From assembly GCF_900046475.1 (NCBI RefSeq), contig NZ_FCOU01000002.1:1-64000 (forward strand): a stretch of 64,000 nt of DNA, written 5' to 3'. Each line of letters begins with the position of its first letter. The stretch's first letter is position 1. The translations under genes and the position numbers were made by a program. Of this stretch, positions 7,544 to 15,749 are shown piece after piece. This stretch comes from Collinsella ihumii. Its GTDB lineage: Bacteria > Actinomycetota > Coriobacteriia > Coriobacteriales > Coriobacteriaceae. A model generated the notes under the pieces. The model did not search any database. It had not been told where the DNA came from and saw only the letters and a list, made by a program, of their open reading frames with translations.

Positions 7544-8227
7544 CTACGCTCGCGCCATCTCGATCTGATGCGCGAGCCACGTTGCCCACGCTTCCATGCC
7601 CCCGCCCTTGGTGGCGCTCACCGAGAACCGGGGTGCTGTGGGGTTCAGGTCGTCGAGCACGCGATGGTAGCCCTCGATATCGAAGTCGAACGCGGGCGCG
7701 ACATCGATCTTGTTGAGCAGCAGCGCCCCGGCGTGCTGGAAGATGCCGGGATACTTGATGGGCTTGTCGTCCCCCTCGGGCACCGACAGGATCATGATCG
7801 AGAGGTTCTCGCCCAGATCGAAGTCGACGGGGCACACGAGGTTGCCCACGTTCTCGATGAAGATGACGTCGATGGCATCGAGGCCCACGCCGGCATCGAG
7901 CGCATCGATTGCCTGGCCGATCATGTTGCCCTCGAGATGGCACAGGCCGCCGGTGTTGATCTGGATGGCCGGCATGCCCGCGGCCTTCATCTTGATGGCG
8001 TCCACATCGCTCGCGATATCGCCCTCGATGACAGCGCAGCGGTAGCCGAACCGGTCGCGCAGGATTTCGTTCGTGGCGAGAATCGTCGAGCTCTTACCCG
8101 AGCCCGGGCTCGACAGCACGTTCACCACATAGGTGCCCGTCCGCGCGAACCGCTCGCGCAGCTCGGATGCGATCCGCTCGTTGCGCGACAGGATGGAGCT
8201 GCCGATAGCTACCGTCTTTTCCGCCAT
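7544..8227 (-). CDS. hypB: Hydrogenase nickel incorporation GTPase HypB
   Basis: The 227-residue GTPase drives nickel insertion into [NiFe]-hydrogenase. It shows a Walker A loop SSPGSGKSS near residues 39-47, the INTGGLCHLEGNMI segment near 91-104, ENVGNLVCPVDFDLGE near 126-141, and the guanine-specificity NKID near 172. The last conserved Cys/His elements form the intersubunit metal site. There is no His-rich N-terminal nickel store. The ATG at 8227 follows GAGGAGGAA. It is the last gene of tatA-tatC-hypA-hypB. No hydrogenase structural gene lies in the window. Confidence 0.93.
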   Translation of the reverse strand: MAEKTVAIGSSILSRNERIASELRERFARTGTYVVNVLSSPGSGKSSTILATNEILRDRFGYRCAVIEGDIASDVDAIKMKAAGMPAIQINTGGLCHLEGNMIGQAIDALDAGVGLDAIDVIFIENVGNLVCPVDFDLGENLSIMILSVPEGDDKPIKYPGIFQHAGALLLNKIDVAPAFDFDIEGYHRVLDDLNPTAPRFSVSATKGGGMEAWATWLAHQIEMARA

Positions 8228-8266
8228 TCGTTCCTCCTCAGTTTGACAAGACGTCCCCGCCTTGCC

Positions 8267-8620
8267 CTACGTCTCGTCCTCGATCTCCATGGAGACGATG
8301 TCCATCTCGCGCCCGGCCACCAGATGGGTCTCGCGGCTTCCGCATGCGGGGCAGCGCAGATGGAACCGATCGTGCTCGAACGTCTCGCCGCACGCGCTGC
8401 ATACGCTGCGCGGGTGCACGTACTCGACCTCGACGGTCGCCCCCGCGGTCAGGGGGTCGTCTTCGCGCAAGACGTCCCACGCGAAGTCGAACGACTCGGG
8501 GTTCACCTCCGCCATGTCGCCGATACGCAGCAAAACAGAAACGACGCGCGAAGCACCCGCCTCGCGCGCCGTTCGCGTCACCACGTCAAGAACTCCCGAA
8601 ACCAAGCCGAGTTCATGCAT
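8267..8620 (-). CDS. hypA: Hydrogenase/urease nickel chaperone HypA
   Basis: The 117-residue protein starts MHELG, with the amino-terminal His2 nickel ligand that defines HypA. Two CxxC pairs (CSACG and CPACG, about residues 72-92) form the structural zinc site. It delivers nickel together with HypB to [NiFe]-hydrogenase precursors. It lies eight bases downstream of tatC and about 40 bases upstream of hypB, all on the minus strand, so the four genes are probably one transcript. The acidic tail IEDET is unremarkable. Confidence 0.93.
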   Translation of the reverse strand: MHELGLVSGVLDVVTRTAREAGASRVVSVLLRIGDMAEVNPESFDFAWDVLREDDPLTAGATVEVEYVHPRSVCSACGETFEHDRFHLRCPACGSRETHLVAGREMDIVSMEIEDET

Positions 8621-8628
8621 GGGCAGAC

Positions 8629-9420
8629 CTACTCGTCGTCCTCGTCATCGGAGAACAGGCTGATGCGCCGTTCGGTCAGGCCCTTCTTGCCCTCGCGCGC
8701 CACGATGACGATGCGCGTCACGAACAGCGAGATCTCGTAGAGCGCGAGCATCGCCGCGTACATGAACAACAGCGTGACCGGGCTCGCATCCGGCGTCACG
8801 GAGGCGGACACCACGAGCATGATCACGTAGATGTAGCGCCATGCGGAGCGGAACGTCGCGTACGGCACGATGTGGAACACGGCGAGGTAGAACACGATGA
8901 GCGGGAGCTCGAAGGCCACGCCGAAACCGATCATGAGGAGGATCTCGATGTTGATGTAGTCCTCGAGGTTGGGGGCGATGTTGGCGATGGACAGCGTCTC
9001 GCCGATCAGCCATTCGAAGCCGGCCGGCACGATGACGAAGTAGCAGAAGATCGCACCGATGAAGAACAGCAGCGTGGCCATAAGCACCGTGGGCACCACC
9101 CACTTGCGCTCGTTGGGCTTGAGCGCGGGCAGGAAGAACGCAAGGATCTGCCACACGATCATCGGCGTGCACATGACCGCGGCGGCCTTGATGGCCAAGC
9201 CGAACTTGATGGCGAAGCCGCCGAGCGACGTGTAAATCGAAAGATTGGTGCCCTCGGGCAGCGACGGCAGGATGGGGTCCTTCAGGATGTCGACGAGCAC
9301 CGGCGTGGCGAAGTACATCACGACGGTGGCCACGAGCACCGACACGACGATGATGGTGAGACGGCGCCGCAGCTCGCCCAGGTGGTCGAGAAGCGGCATG
9401 CGCGCGGGTCCGATGGGCAT
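8629..9420 (-). CDS. tatC: Sec-independent translocase subunit TatC
   Basis: The 263-residue integral membrane protein is the receptor of the twin-arginine pathway, which exports folded proteins. The N-terminal LLDHLGELRRRL motif (about residues 10-21) is the conserved cytoplasmic TatC signature. Six hydrophobic segments follow, with FLPALKPNERKW and FGVAFELPLIVFYL typical of the family. A C-terminal acidic tail DDEDDE is present. Its ATG overlaps the tatA stop by one base (TAATG), indicating translational coupling. Local candidate substrates include the binding proteins encoded at 24287 and 45781, which carry RR-containing signal sequences. Confidence 0.95.
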   Translation of the reverse strand: MPIGPARMPLLDHLGELRRRLTIIVVSVLVATVVMYFATPVLVDILKDPILPSLPEGTNLSIYTSLGGFAIKFGLAIKAAAVMCTPMIVWQILAFFLPALKPNERKWVVPTVLMATLLFFIGAIFCYFVIVPAGFEWLIGETLSIANIAPNLEDYINIEILLMIGFGVAFELPLIVFYLAVFHIVPYATFRSAWRYIYVIMLVVSASVTPDASPVTLLFMYAAMLALYEISLFVTRIVIVAREGKKGLTERRISLFSDDEDDE

Positions 9421-9854
9421 TACTGCTCGCCTCCCTCAACGGAATCGGTGGAATCCTCGGCCTGGGCGGCCTTCGACGCGCGGTGCTTGCGCGGACGGCG
9501 GGCGTACAGGTCCTCGGTGGTCTGCACGGCAGGCTCGGCCTCGGCCTCGGGCTCGGCGGACGCAGGCGCCTCGGGCTGTGCCGCCGCCTCGGCGCCCTCG
9601 GATGCGTCGAGATCGGCATCCTCGTCATCGACCGCCGCCTGCTCGGCCGCCTTGGCCTTGGGCGCGCTCGCGGCCGCGGCCATCGGGTCGACGACCTCGG
9701 TTTGGACGACGTTCGTCAGCTTCTCCTGCGTCTGACGGAACTGACGCAGCGCGCGGCCGATCGTATGGCCCATCTGCGGGAGTTTGTCGGGACCAAAAAG
9801 CAGGAAGGCAAACACCAAGATGATTACCAGTTCCGTTCCGCCGATACTAGGCAC
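9420..9854 (-). CDS. tatA: Twin-arginine translocase subunit TatA/TatB type
   Basis: The 144-residue protein has one N-terminal membrane helix (TELVIILVFAFLLFGPDKLPQ, about residues 7-27) and an amphipathic helix after it (MGHTIGRALRQFRQTQ). The FGPDKLPQ hinge is typical of TatA/B. The C-terminal half is a long low-complexity Ala/Glu-rich region (AEAEAEPAV) ending near SVEGGEQ, longer than minimal TatA proteins. The GTG start at 9854 follows AGGAGG. A TatB-type role cannot be excluded because only one such gene is present here. Confidence 0.88.
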   Translation of the reverse strand: MPSIGGTELVIILVFAFLLFGPDKLPQMGHTIGRALRQFRQTQEKLTNVVQTEVVDPMAAAASAPKAKAAEQAAVDDEDADLDASEGAEAAAQPEAPASAEPEAEAEPAVQTTEDLYARRPRKHRASKAAQAEDSTDSVEGGEQ

Positions 9855-9878
9855 GGAAAACCTCCTGTTTGCTCATGC

Positions 9879-9909
9879 GGGCCCGCCGGGTGCGGTACCC
9901 GGCGGGCAG
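9879..9909 (-). terminator. GC-rich hairpin between the STAS gene and tatA
   Basis: GCCCGCCGGGT and ACCCGGCGGGC form an 11-bp stem with a small loop, about 9882-9907. On the minus strand it follows the STAS gene and precedes tatA by about 30 bases. It lacks a clear T-run, so it may be a processing or partial termination signal. Confidence 0.5.
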
Positions 9910-10003
9910 ACGATTCATACAACTGCTGAAGTATACCGCGCGGATCGCCGGCACGAATCGCGTACGCGAAATGCGCACGGCGATATGCGCGAGGGCATCG
10001 AGG

Positions 10004-10318
10004 CTATGCCCCGACGATGCCGATCTCCTTGTCGACGCCCAGAAGCTGCGCCACGCGCATGACGTTGGGCTGGGCGTTGATGACCTCGAAGCCCTTCTCG
10101 TGCTCCGCCGCATGGTGAGCGGCGCCCACGAGCACGCCGATGCCCGTTGAGTCGATGTAGGACACGTTCGCGAAATCGAGCGTGAGCTTCGCGGTGGGCT
10201 GCTCGAGCGCCAGGTCGATATGGTCGCGCAGGGCGCCCACGTTGGAGATGTCGACCTCGCCCGCAACGGACACGAGGTAGCGCTCTGGCGTGGGGGTCGT
10301 CGTGATTCCGAGTTCCAT
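10004..10318 (-). CDS. STAS-domain anti-sigma factor antagonist
   Basis: The 104-residue protein is essentially one STAS domain. VAGEVDISNVGALRDHID near residues 17-34 and FANVSYIDSTGIGVLVGA near 49-66 match SpoIIAA/RsbV-type antagonists. The serine in DSTGIG is the usual phosphorylation site of a partner anti-sigma kinase. Such proteins free a sigma factor by binding its anti-sigma factor when unphosphorylated. No kinase or sigma factor gene is adjacent, so the partner is unknown. Confidence 0.88.
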   Translation of the reverse strand: MELGITTTPTPERYLVSVAGEVDISNVGALRDHIDLALEQPTAKLTLDFANVSYIDSTGIGVLVGAAHHAAEHEKGFEVINAQPNVMRVAQLLGVDKEIGIVGA

Positions 10319-10378
10319 ATTGTTGTGCTCCTTACGTTCTCATCGGTTCAACGTGCACGCCGCCGCAGCCGCGCCCCG

Positions 10379-11086
10379 CTACGAGGCGCTGAGCGCGTCC
10401 AGGTGCTGCTGGGCATAGTCCTTCACGCCGTACGCGTCGCTCGAGTCGCTCTCGATCGCGCGCTCGTAGGCCGCTATCGCCTCGTCGGTGCGCCCCTCGG
10501 TCTCGTAGAACATGCCGAGGTTCGCCCATGCGGGGCCGAAGCTGCCATCTTCCGCGGTGAAGGATTCGAGCTCCGCGATGGCACGGTCGCGGTCGCCGGT
10601 GTAGAAGATAGAGATGGCCCGGTCCACTTCCACCGACTTCGAATCGGGATTCTGCTCGAGATAGTCGTCATAGCGCGCGATGGCCTGGTTGAACAGGTCG
10701 ACGACGTGCGCGTCGTCCTCGTCGGTGGCCACCACGTCGCGCGCGGAGACGCCCCAGTCGAAATAGCCGTTGGCGAGCTGCAGCAGCGCCGAGGGATTGC
10801 TCGGGTCGCTGTCGTACTGCGCCTGCAGCTGCTCGACGACCGAGGCGTAGTTCGCGTCGACATGGGTCATGTCGTGCTCGCCGGAGGTGACGGCCTGTCC
10901 TGCGGCCTGCGAGGAGCCGTCGGTTGTGCCGTCGGCTGCCTGGGAGGTGGAATCCGCGGTGCCGGTCGCGGCGCCCGGGGCCAGCGCGCCCGAGAAGACC
11001 ACGGCCGCGATCGCGACCACGATGACCGCCGCGGCCGCCAAGACGATCGCCTGCGCGCGGCGCGTCTGTTGGGCGTCAAAAGCCAT
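10379..11086 (-). CDS. Membrane-anchored TPR protein
   Basis: The 235-residue protein has an N-terminal membrane helix (AIVLAAAAVIVVAIAAVVFSG, about residues 13-33), then a Ser/Gly/Ala-rich linker. The C-terminal part has TPR-like helices, e.g. NPSALLQLANGYFDWG, DLFNQAIARYDDYLEQNPDS, PAWANLGMFYETEGRTDEAI and AAYERAIESDSSD. TPR repeats usually mediate protein-protein contacts. It is 22 bases downstream of the next membrane protein gene and probably co-transcribed. No specific role can be assigned. Confidence 0.75.
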   Translation of the reverse strand: MAFDAQQTRRAQAIVLAAAAVIVVAIAAVVFSGALAPGAATGTADSTSQAADGTTDGSSQAAGQAVTSGEHDMTHVDANYASVVEQLQAQYDSDPSNPSALLQLANGYFDWGVSARDVVATDEDDAHVVDLFNQAIARYDDYLEQNPDSKSVEVDRAISIFYTGDRDRAIAELESFTAEDGSFGPAWANLGMFYETEGRTDEAIAAYERAIESDSSDAYGVKDYAQQHLDALSAS

Positions 11087-11108
11087 ACGTCGCCTTCCTG
11101 CTCGCTAC

Positions 11109-11495
11109 CTACTGCGCCGATCCGGCAGACGACGTCCCGTCGCCCGTGGCGACAGATGCCGTGCCGTCCTCGTTGATGTCCAGCTGGGGATGGCCCTCGG
11201 GCAGAACCTCCGAGGAGTCGATCGCGTCGCTGCTCTGCTGGGTGGCGGCGCCCCCGGAGGACCCCAGGGCGTTCAAGGCCGTCGACGTGCCGATAAGATA
11301 GCCGATGACCATGCCGAGCAGAAGCGCGATGGCCGCGATGGCGACGACCATCCAAAACGGGGGCGCCGAGGTCTCCCGGGCGGCCTCGCGAGATGGGGCC
11401 GGGCCGCGCTGCGCGGGCAAGGCGGCAGGATCTTGGGGTGCGGCGCCCGCCGCCTCCATCAGCTCCTGCTCGTCATCGAAAAACTCGTCGGCCAT
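11109..11495 (-). CDS. Small single-pass membrane protein, unknown function
   Basis: The 128-residue protein has an acidic start (MADEFFDDEQELMEAAG), a Pro/Ala-rich stretch, one membrane helix (MVVAIAAIALLLGMVIGYLIG, about residues 49-69) and a Ser/Gly-rich extracellular tail. I do not recognise a domain. It precedes the TPR protein and may act with it at the membrane. The ATG at 11495 is the only plausible start. Confidence 0.65.
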   Translation of the reverse strand: MADEFFDDEQELMEAAGAAPQDPAALPAQRGPAPSREAARETSAPPFWMVVAIAAIALLLGMVIGYLIGTSTALNALGSSGGAATQQSSDAIDSSEVLPEGHPQLDINEDGTASVATGDGTSSAGSAQ

Positions 11496-11548
11496 ATCTC
11501 AACTCCCGTCGGTTGTGCATGTGCGGCATGCATTCCGTCTATTGTAGC

Positions 11549-11756
11549 GGGTCCGCGGCACTTTTTGGGACGGGCCGCCCTTGGGCCCATCAAAGCTCTA
11601 GCGGGCAGTGCAAATCGGGGGACGTACCTGTTGCGTGCAAAAATGCACGCAACAGGTACGTCCCCCGATTTGCACGATACGCGCACGTGCGCCTTTGCCC
11701 ATGTCGGCGCTTCGCCGACAGGGGCAAAGGCGGCTCCGTCCCAAAAGTGCCGCTGG
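11549..11756. repeat. Nested inverted repeat (GGGGGACGTACCT family)
   Basis: The core 11608-11674 is a perfect palindrome with 31-32-bp arms around AAAA, containing GGGGGACGTACCTGTTGCG and its complement. Outer arms GCGGCACTTTTTGGGACGG (about 11550) and CCGTCCCAAAAGTGCCGC (about 11737-11754) also pair, giving a two-level hairpin of about 205 bp. It separates the aminotransferase from the downstream membrane protein gene. Confidence 0.88.
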
Positions 11757-11766
11757 ATCCGTTTCG

Positions 11767-13050
11767 CTACGCGCGGGCCTCGCGCGCCAGCTGGGCGGAA
11801 ACGAGCTTCACCGCGAGCACCAGCACGTCGAGCGCCTCGGAGAGCTCCTCGACGCTCGGATAGGTCGGGGCGATGCGGATGTTCGTATCGTGCGGATCGT
11901 TGCCGCCGGGCCACGTGGCACCCGCCGGCGTGAGCTTGACGCCCATCTCGGCGCACAGCGCGCCGACGCGCTTGGCAGAGCCCTCCGGGCCGTCAAACGA
12001 CACGAAGTAGCCGCCGTGCGGATGCGACCACGTGCCGCAGCCGGTGCCGGCAAGGCCCTCCTCGAGCTTCTCCTCGACGCAGGCGAAGCGCGGGCGCAGG
12101 AACTCCGCGTGCTTGCGCATGTGGGTGTGCACGGCATCCAGGTCGGGCAGGAAGCGCGTGTGCATGAGCTGGTTGAGCTTGTTGGCGCTGATGAGGCCGA
12201 CCTTCAGCGTGTTCGCGACCTCGCCCACGTTGGCCGCCGACGAGCCGAAAAACGCGATGCCCGCACCCGGGAACGTGATCTTCGACGTGGACGCGACGCC
12301 CAGGATGCGGTCCTCGTTTCCCGCCTCGCGCGCCAAGTCGAAAACGTTCGCGAGCACATCCGGCGTATCGGTGAAGTCGTGCACCGCGTACGCGTTGTCC
12401 CACATGATGCGGAAGTCCGGCGCGGCCTTCATGGTCGCCAGACGGCGGACCGTCTCATCGGAGTAGGTGATGCCCGTCGGATTGGAGTACTTGGGCACGC
12501 AGAACATGCCCTTGATGGAGTCGTCGGCGGCGCACAGGCGCTCGACCTCGTCCATGTCGGGGCCGGTCTCGGTCATGCGGACCGGAACGTTCTCGATGCC
12601 GAGATCCTGCGTGATGCCGAAGTGGCGGTCGTAACCGGGCGCGGGGCACAGCCACTTCACGCGGTCGAGCTTGCTCCACGGGGTGTACCCGGGCACGCCC
12701 TTCTCCCAATAGTGGATGAGCACCGACTGCATGATGTTCAGGCTCGAAGACCCCAGCACGATGGTCTGGTCCGCCGGCAGGCCCAAGAACTCGCCCGCAA
12801 GGCGACGCGCCGAGGGGATGCCCTCGAAGCAGCCGTAGTTGCTGCAGTCCACGCCCTCGTCGGTGAGATCGGCGCCGCTCGAGAGCAGATCGAGCATCGG
12901 GCGGGAGATATCGACCTGCGCCGGCGACGGCTTGCCGCGCGCCATGTCGAGCTTGAGCCCCTTGGCCTTGACCTCGTCAACCTGTCTGGTCAGATCCGCC
13001 AAAGCGGCATCAAGCGCGGCAGTATCCATCTGCTCATACATTGTCTGCAT
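11767..13050 (-). CDS. Aminotransferase class I, subgroup Ic (aspartate aminotransferase-like)
   Basis: The 427-residue PLP enzyme has ARGKPSPAQVDIS near the N-terminus, YGCFEGIPSARRLAGEFLG, PKYSNPTGITYSDE with the Asn-Pro of the PLP pocket, WDNAYAVHDF, and STSKITFPGAG with the PLP-binding lysine. This set matches the MocR-like aminotransferase family that includes Ic-type aspartate aminotransferases. Likely reaction: amino transfer between aspartate and 2-oxoglutarate. The ATG at 13050 (MQTMYEQMD) follows GAGGGAAGAGGG; the longer ORF start at 13125 lacks a ribosome site. It appears monocistronic. Confidence 0.85.
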   Translation of the reverse strand: MQTMYEQMDTAALDAALADLTRQVDEVKAKGLKLDMARGKPSPAQVDISRPMLDLLSSGADLTDEGVDCSNYGCFEGIPSARRLAGEFLGLPADQTIVLGSSSLNIMQSVLIHYWEKGVPGYTPWSKLDRVKWLCPAPGYDRHFGITQDLGIENVPVRMTETGPDMDEVERLCAADDSIKGMFCVPKYSNPTGITYSDETVRRLATMKAAPDFRIMWDNAYAVHDFTDTPDVLANVFDLAREAGNEDRILGVASTSKITFPGAGIAFFGSSAANVGEVANTLKVGLISANKLNQLMHTRFLPDLDAVHTHMRKHAEFLRPRFACVEEKLEEGLAGTGCGTWSHPHGGYFVSFDGPEGSAKRVGALCAEMGVKLTPAGATWPGGNDPHDTNIRIAPTYPSVEELSEALDVLVLAVKLVSAQLAREARA

Positions 13051-13239
13051 ACCGGGGCCCTCTTCCCTCGCGTGAATCGCTGGCCTGCATCCATGCAAAA
13101 ACAGGACAGGCGATCGGTCGTACACGTGCGCCTTAGTATACGCACGCGATGTTTCCGATGTGTGTCGACTCTGTACATGCTGCCCCGATTTGCGACCGTG
13201 GTAGATTTATAGCGGACAACCCGTACCCAAGGAGGACAC

Positions 13240-13494
13240 ATGCGACTTGGATCGTTCCAGGCGGAAGAGTTCGGCGAGCTTCAGCGGCTCGTGGACGGCA
13301 TGTTCACGGGAAGGCAGGTCATCGACCGGCTCGACCTCGTGGTTCAGGCCGAGATCTTGGACCTCGCGCCCGACCTCATGGAGATCGTGACGCTGCTGCC
13401 TCCGGGCACCTACGATCGGCAGCGCCTCTGCGACCAGCTGAACTCGGCGCTCGCGGCCCACGGCTGGGGCGGAACCTACGGCACGGTGGAGTAG
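13240..13494 (+). CDS. Small conserved protein, unknown function
   Basis: The 84-residue protein begins MRLGSFQAEEFGELQRLVDG after a strong AAGGAGGAC site. It looks soluble and all-helical at first, with a LLPPGTYDRQRLCDQLNSAL segment near residues 52-71. I do not recognise a family. It is followed after 45 bases by another small conserved protein and probably shares its transcript. Its last codons and the bases after the stop resemble a fragment embedded in the adapter artefact at 6724-6757. Confidence 0.7.
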   Translation: MRLGSFQAEEFGELQRLVDGMFTGRQVIDRLDLVVQAEILDLAPDLMEIVTLLPPGTYDRQRLCDQLNSALAAHGWGGTYGTVE

Positions 13495-13539
13495 ACGGGC
13501 GGCCCCGAGACCGAACGCTCACCATAGAGGAGGCATCAC

Positions 13540-13953
13540 ATGGACAAAGACCTGCGCACAGAGATCGATGAGGCCATCGAGGCCGCGGACCGCGCGCTCG
13601 AGCACCTGTACCGCGCGCGCGACCTGCTGCACTCGGCGCGCAACTGGGGCGCGTTCGACATCTTGGCGGGCGGCTTCATCTCATCGCTCATCAAGCGCGG
13701 CAAGATGTCCGACGCCCAAGACGAGCTCGACGCGGCCCGCAGCGCGCTCGCGACCTTCGCCTACGAGCTGCGCGATATCGACGGCTCGCAGGGCGTGAAC
13801 ATCCAGACGGGCAATCTAGTGCTGGCGGCCGACCTGTTTTTGGACAACCCCTTTGTGGACCTGTACGTCCAGGGAAAGATCGACGATGCCCGCTACCAGG
13901 TCAACCGCGCCATCGAGCAGGTCGAAAAGGTGCGCCGGCAGCTGGCGGGTTGA
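13540..13953 (+). CDS. Conserved coiled-coil-like protein, unknown function
   Basis: The 137-residue protein starts MDKDLRTEIDEAIEAADRAL after AGAGGAGG. It has an N-terminal helix pair, a Gly-rich FDILAGGFISSLIKRGKM turn, and a C-terminal helix (KIDDARYQVNRAIEQVEKVRRQL). Similar small proteins are widespread and uncharacterised in Gram-positive anaerobes. The central ADLFLDNPFVDLYVQGKI is moderately hydrophobic but not a clear membrane segment. Confidence 0.75.
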   Translation: MDKDLRTEIDEAIEAADRALEHLYRARDLLHSARNWGAFDILAGGFISSLIKRGKMSDAQDELDAARSALATFAYELRDIDGSQGVNIQTGNLVLAADLFLDNPFVDLYVQGKIDDARYQVNRAIEQVEKVRRQLAG

Positions 13954-13997
13954 CGCAGGTCGCGCCCATGCCGAGGCCGCGTCGCGCGCTATGATTT

Positions 13998-14228
13998 CGC
14001 GATCGTGGTCAATTCACCCATCGAACCGGGTTCGGTCCATGGCTGAGACAATATATTGCGATGCGCTACCGCACTTCTTGCAAGACTGAGCGGCGCGTCG
14101 ACCGAAGAACTCGGCGCTTCATGCCCATGGCGAACGAAAAACCCGCCCGGAGAGCTCCTCTGGGCGGGTTTGTCCGTTTATACGCAGCCGGCATTCCCGG
14201 TTCGATAGGTGAATTGACCACGATCGCG
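13998..14228. repeat. 231-bp element bounded by 33-bp inverted repeats
   Basis: Left arm 13998-14030 begins CGCGATCGTGGTCAATTCAC; right arm 14196-14228 is its inverse with one mismatch. The inside holds no gene but includes a terminator hairpin. It fills nearly the whole gap between the convergent 13540 gene and nhaA. It could be a miniature inverted-repeat element or a large bidirectional hairpin. Confidence 0.85.
14136..14172. terminator. Bidirectional rho-independent terminator
   Basis: AAACCCGCCCGGAG and CTCTGGGCGGGTTT pair with a short loop. Reading the minus strand it ends GGGCGGGTTTTTCG, a good terminator for nhaA. Reading plus it ends GGGCGGGTTTG, weaker, for the small conserved gene pair. 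Confidence 0.85.
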
Positions 14229-14250
14229 GATAGATACCGCGCCACGGCCC

Positions 14251-15672
14251 CTACGCGCGCTTGTGGCACACGAAATGCATGTAGATCAGGCCGATAAGCG
14301 CCGCAGAGATCGATCCCGCCAGAATCGCCGTCTTGGCGGCGAGCAGCTCCGCGGGGATCTCGGTGAACGCCAGGCCGGCGATCAGGATGGACATGGTGAA
14401 ACCGATGCCGCCCAGGATGCCGACGCCGACGACATGCGGCCAGTGCACGCCGGTCGGGAGCTCGGCGAGCTTCGTCTTGACGAGCAGCGCGGTCATGCCC
14501 ACGATGCCGATCGGTTTGCCCAGCAGCATGCCGAAGTACACGCCGAGCGCGACGGGGTCGAACAGAAGCGTCGCGGGATCGACACCGACCAGCCTGACCT
14601 GCGCGTTCACGAACGCGAAAATCGGCAGGATGATGAAGTTCACCGGCGTGGAGATGGCGTGCTCCAGACGCTGCAGCGGCGGCGTCACGCGGTGCATCAC
14701 GCGCTCGACGCCGTTGACCGCGTGCGTGAAATCGTGCTGGCCGAGGATGTGCGCCTCGTCGTCATAGCGGTCGTCGAGCTCGGGGAGCTTTGCGCGCACC
14801 CATTCCACCAGGCCGCCCGCATCGATGTCGGAGCGCGCCGGGATGGTGAAGGCCAGGATCACGCCGGCGAGCGTCGCGTGGACGCCGGACTGGTACAGGC
14901 AGAACCACAGCACGAGGCCGAGGGCCAGATACGGCGCCAGGCGGAAGTGCCTGCGGATGTTGAGGACGACCAACAGCGCGGTCACCACCGCGGCGGCACC
15001 GAGCCACATCATGCTCGGGGCATGGCCGTAGAACAGGGCGATGGCCACGATGGCCAGCAGATCGTCGGCGATGGCGAGCGTCGAGAAGAACACCTTGATC
15101 GCCGGGGGCACGCGGTTGCCCAGAAGCGAGAGCACGCCGAGCGCGAAGGCGATATCGGTCGCCATGGGGATGGCCCAGCCGTAGACCGCTCCACCGCGGT
15201 TCACGAACGCGTAGATGCAGGCGGGCGCGATCACGCCGCCCACCGCAGCGAGCATCGGCAGCATGGCCTGGCGCGGGCGCCTGAGCTCTCCGACGGTCAT
15301 CTCGTATTTGAGCTCGGTGCCAACGAGCAAAAAGAAGATCGCCATGAGGAAGTCGTTGACGAACAGCTCGAAGCTGAACGAGAACTCCCACCCGGCGATA
15401 CCGATCGACACCGGCAGGGCGAACCACTCGTGCAGCGCATAGTACGCATCGGTATTCGCGCAGATCACCGCAGCGACGGCGGCGAGGATCATCACGCAGG
15501 CGGAGATGGTGCCGTTGGAGGTGATGCGGTCGAGCACGCTGCGGCGCTCGATGCGCAGGCGCTGCTCATCGCTCATGAGCGGCACCGGTATGCTCGGAGC
15601 ATCCAGGGCAAGCGCCTTGCGCTCGACCGCCTTGGCCGTCCGCTGGTTGTGCATGCGCTTACGCTTTGTCAT
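14251..15672 (-). CDS. nhaA: Na+/H+ antiporter NhaA
   Basis: The 473-residue inner-membrane protein exchanges cytoplasmic Na+ (or Li+) for protons. The family signature is clear: PMATDIAFALGVLSLLGNR and FSTLAIADDLLAIVAIALFYG with the paired Asp ion site near residue 230, plus about twelve hydrophobic segments. The start at 15672 (MTKRKRMHNQRTAKAVE) follows GGAGC; an upstream in-frame ATG at 15711 would overlap the leader hairpin. The N-terminus has a basic cytoplasmic extension of about 60 residues. A structured leader lies upstream. Confidence 0.95.
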   Translation of the reverse strand: MTKRKRMHNQRTAKAVERKALALDAPSIPVPLMSDEQRLRIERRSVLDRITSNGTISACVMILAAVAAVICANTDAYYALHEWFALPVSIGIAGWEFSFSFELFVNDFLMAIFFLLVGTELKYEMTVGELRRPRQAMLPMLAAVGGVIAPACIYAFVNRGGAVYGWAIPMATDIAFALGVLSLLGNRVPPAIKVFFSTLAIADDLLAIVAIALFYGHAPSMMWLGAAAVVTALLVVLNIRRHFRLAPYLALGLVLWFCLYQSGVHATLAGVILAFTIPARSDIDAGGLVEWVRAKLPELDDRYDDEAHILGQHDFTHAVNGVERVMHRVTPPLQRLEHAISTPVNFIILPIFAFVNAQVRLVGVDPATLLFDPVALGVYFGMLLGKPIGIVGMTALLVKTKLAELPTGVHWPHVVGVGILGGIGFTMSILIAGLAFTEIPAELLAAKTAILAGSISAALIGLIYMHFVCHKRA

Positions 15673-15713
15673 GTCAGCTCCGATCCTTTCTGCACCAAGC
15701 GTCCTTCTCACAA

Positions 15714-15746
15714 AACCGCGGGCGCCGCATCCGGCGTCCCGCGGTT
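15714..15746 (-). terminator. Terminator-like hairpin in the nhaA leader
   Basis: On the minus strand AACCGCGGGACGCCG pairs with CGGCGCCCGCGGTT around a GATG loop, with one bulge, followed by TTTTG. It lies about 40 bases before the nhaA start codon, the place of an attenuator. Confidence 0.65.
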
Positions 15747-15749
15747 CGT

